Origin: UBA2144 sp964506185
GTDB lineage: Bacteria > Patescibacteriota > Gracilibacteria > Peribacterales > Peribacteraceae
Reading direction: 5' to 3'
NCBI GenBank assembly: GCA_964506185.1
Contig: CAZDKL010000032.1
Span: 1-9,232, forward strand
Length of the DNA: 9,232 bases
The translations under genes and the position numbers were made by a program. The notes below the pieces were generated by a model, which was not told the origin of the DNA, made no database searches, and saw only the letters and a program-made list of their open reading frames with translations. Every line of letters starts with the position of its first letter. Within the stretch, counting starts at the first letter, position 1. Below are positions 6,859 through 9,232 of the stretch, piece by piece.

Positions 6859-6867
6859 ATTGTATCA
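6859..6867 (-). promoter_or_regulatory. Extended -10 promoter, probably giving a leaderless mRNA
   Basis: On the minus strand TGATACAAT (TGn + TACAAT) ends 6 bases before the ATG at 6852, so transcription would begin at or very near the start codon. No Shine-Dalgarno sequence is present, which fits a leaderless message. The -35 position (about 6882-6887) does not match the consensus, which extended -10 promoters can tolerate. It would drive the PepSY-like/GT2 pair. Confidence 0.45.
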
Positions 6868-6916
6868 CTAAAAATAAACAATCGCCTATCGACAAAAAGA
6901 TATATTGATTATCTAA

Positions 6917-6952
6917 CAACCTAAGCTGGCGCTTTCACGTCAGCCTTGGTTG
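6917..6952 (-). terminator. Long imperfect hairpin after the Cys-rich/Asp-rich gene
   Basis: Arms 6917-6931 and 6938-6952 pair over 15 positions with two mismatches and one G-T wobble around a 6-base loop. The hairpin lies 15 bases after the TAA of the upstream minus-strand gene and is the strongest hairpin noticed in the window. The sequence that follows (TTAGATAATC) is U-poor, so it may act as a 3'-end stabiliser or an attenuator and not as a classic terminator. Confidence 0.5.
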
Positions 6953-6967
6953 TCACAATCTAATAAA

Positions 6968-8766
<1,799 letters not shown>

Positions 8767-8776
8767 NNNNNNNNNN
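8767..8776. other. Assembly gap (10 Ns) of unknown true length
   Basis: Ten Ns separate an Asp-coding tract on the left (8681-8766) from an A/T-rich stretch on the right. Ten is a common placeholder length, so the real distance and reading frame across it are unknown. Short-read assembly typically breaks in such trinucleotide repeats. Confidence 0.95.
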
Positions 8777-8798
8777 TCTGCTTATTTTTTTTAATCAT
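8777..8798 (-). CDS. Possible true start of the Cys-rich/Asp-rich gene (fragment)
   Basis: On the minus strand an ATG at 8798 opens MIKKNKQ and then enters the N gap. A short Lys-rich N-terminus like this is a typical signal-peptide n-region and resembles MKQNRTKPK of the protein at 310. It sits 7 bases after the TAA of the upstream gene (TAATAAGAAG ATG), with AAGAAG as a weak ribosome-binding-like stretch. The hydrophobic core would be hidden in the gap. The frame cannot be checked against 8766 because the gap size is unknown. Confidence 0.4.
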
Positions 8799-8805
8799 CT
8801 TCTTA

Positions 8806-9232
8806 TTAATCTTCTTCGTCGTCATCGTCGTCGTCTCCCTCACAATTTGATCCTCCACCTAATTTAGTACATCCCCATCCTCCATCACAACATTCTGGAC
8901 TCCTAAGAAGACACCACGGTTTGTCATCTTCGTCACAATCGTCATCGTCGTCATCATCATCATCATCATCGTCATCATCATCATCATCAAAAACGTAATC
9001 ATAATAATAAAAATAATAATAAAAGTCGTCATCGTCGTCGTCGCCATCACAATTACAACATACGGGGCCATCATCATCACCTATTAGCTGAGCAGTTAAC
9101 TTATTTTTGTAATAACTATTAGGATTATAATCCAAATACATTGCAATCTCGCCCGAATCACCCGAATCACCCGAATCACCCCCAGGACAACAACATTGCA
9201 TACCAGAAGCGTCAGAAGTGCCACCTTCATCA
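8806..9232 (-). CDS. Cys-rich/Asp-rich protein, C-terminal part, 5' end outside window
   Basis: The frame is open at the window edge and ends at TAA 8806, showing 141 residues. An ATG at 9201 is probably internal, since DEGGTSDASG upstream of it is in the same style. The order is CCC, three GDS repeats, a Tyr/Asn segment (YLDYNPNSYYKNK), CCNC, a short Asp run, FYYYFYYYDYVF, a run of 17 Asp, CDEDDKPWCLLRSPECC, GWGCTKLGGGSNC and an acidic end. The Cys module matches KPLCLLGSAECC ... CSKLGGGSNC of the downstream gene, so the two are paralogous or one arose by duplication. The nearby gap leaves some doubt whether the TAA is genuine. The function is unknown; it is probably exported. Confidence 0.7.
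   Translation of the reverse strand, partial: DEGGTSDASGMQCCCPGGDSGDSGDSGEIAMYLDYNPNSYYKNKLTAQLIGDDDGPVCCNCDGDDDDDDFYYYFYYYDYVFDDDDDDDDDDDDDDDDDCDEDDKPWCLLRSPECCDGGWGCTKLGGGSNCEGDDDDDDEED
8989..9024 (-). other. Aromatic patch between two Asp runs
   Basis: Twelve codons read FYYYFYYYDYVF, between six Asp residues on the N-terminal side and 17 on the C-terminal side. The DNA is TAT/TTT-rich and nearly repetitive (TTTTATTATTAT twice). Confidence 0.75.
9152..9178 (-). repeat. 9-bp tandem repeat, three copies (encodes GDS)
   Basis: CCCGAATCA on the plus strand occurs three times in a row, followed by CCC. It encodes GDSGDSGDSG on the minus strand in the partial Cys-rich/Asp-rich protein. Confidence 0.85.

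Noticed and set aside
389..6894. Shared 9-mer CTATCGACA in two intergenic regions (389-397 and 6886-6894)
   Set aside because: It is a single short match at different distances from the next gene (79 and 34 bases), which is compatible with chance.

Overview
The window looks like a stretch of a draft (metagenome-type) bacterial genome. It contains a run of ten Ns at 8767-8776, and both edges cut through genes. Several traits fit a Patescibacteria/CPR lineage such as Peregrinibacteria: small single-membrane-style secreted proteins, extreme acidic low-complexity tracts, Cys-rich CGDG...ECDDGN modules, few Shine-Dalgarno sites, and a C-terminal TGP + hydrophobic + RRKKKK tail. This assignment is inferred from style and not from a marker gene. 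TGA is a real stop here (the ATGA junction at 3986-3989 and the TGATG junction at 6164-6168), so the TGA=Gly code of Gracilibacteria is unlikely.

Layout from left to right. Minus strand 1-310: 5' part of a small membrane-anchored Cys-rich protein, cut by the window edge. Minus 408-2369: a 653-residue surface protein with signal anchor, seven Cys-rich modules, a Lys block, a roughly 100-residue poly-Asp tract with a 23-residue repeat, a beta-rich domain, a Pro-rich stalk and a C-terminal anchor. A 90-base divergent intergenic region follows. Plus 2460-5488: two overlapping paralogous PMT-family (GT39) membrane mannosyltransferases. Minus 6852-5483: an anchored PepSY-like protein with an acidic tail, translationally coupled to a DPM1-like GT2 glycosyltransferase that meets the second PMT tail-to-tail with a 6-base overlap. 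Minus 8766-6968: a large Cys-rich/Asp-rich protein whose N-terminus is lost in the N gap. Minus 9232-8806: the C-terminal part of a related Cys-rich/Asp-rich protein.

Proposed working model (inference): the GT2 enzyme charges polyprenyl phosphate with a sugar (mannose by analogy) on the cytoplasmic side. The two PMTs transfer it outside the membrane to Ser/Thr of exported proteins. The neighbouring exported Asp-rich/Cys-rich proteins are the obvious candidate substrates. The most unusual material is the family of acidic proteins, in which poly-Asp is punctuated at regular intervals by hydrophobic pairs (LF/LL) or an aromatic patch. The same design recurs in unrelated scaffolds across the window.

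No rRNA, tRNA, CRISPR array, transposase or phage gene was recognised. All stretches without a gene are shorter than 120 bases.
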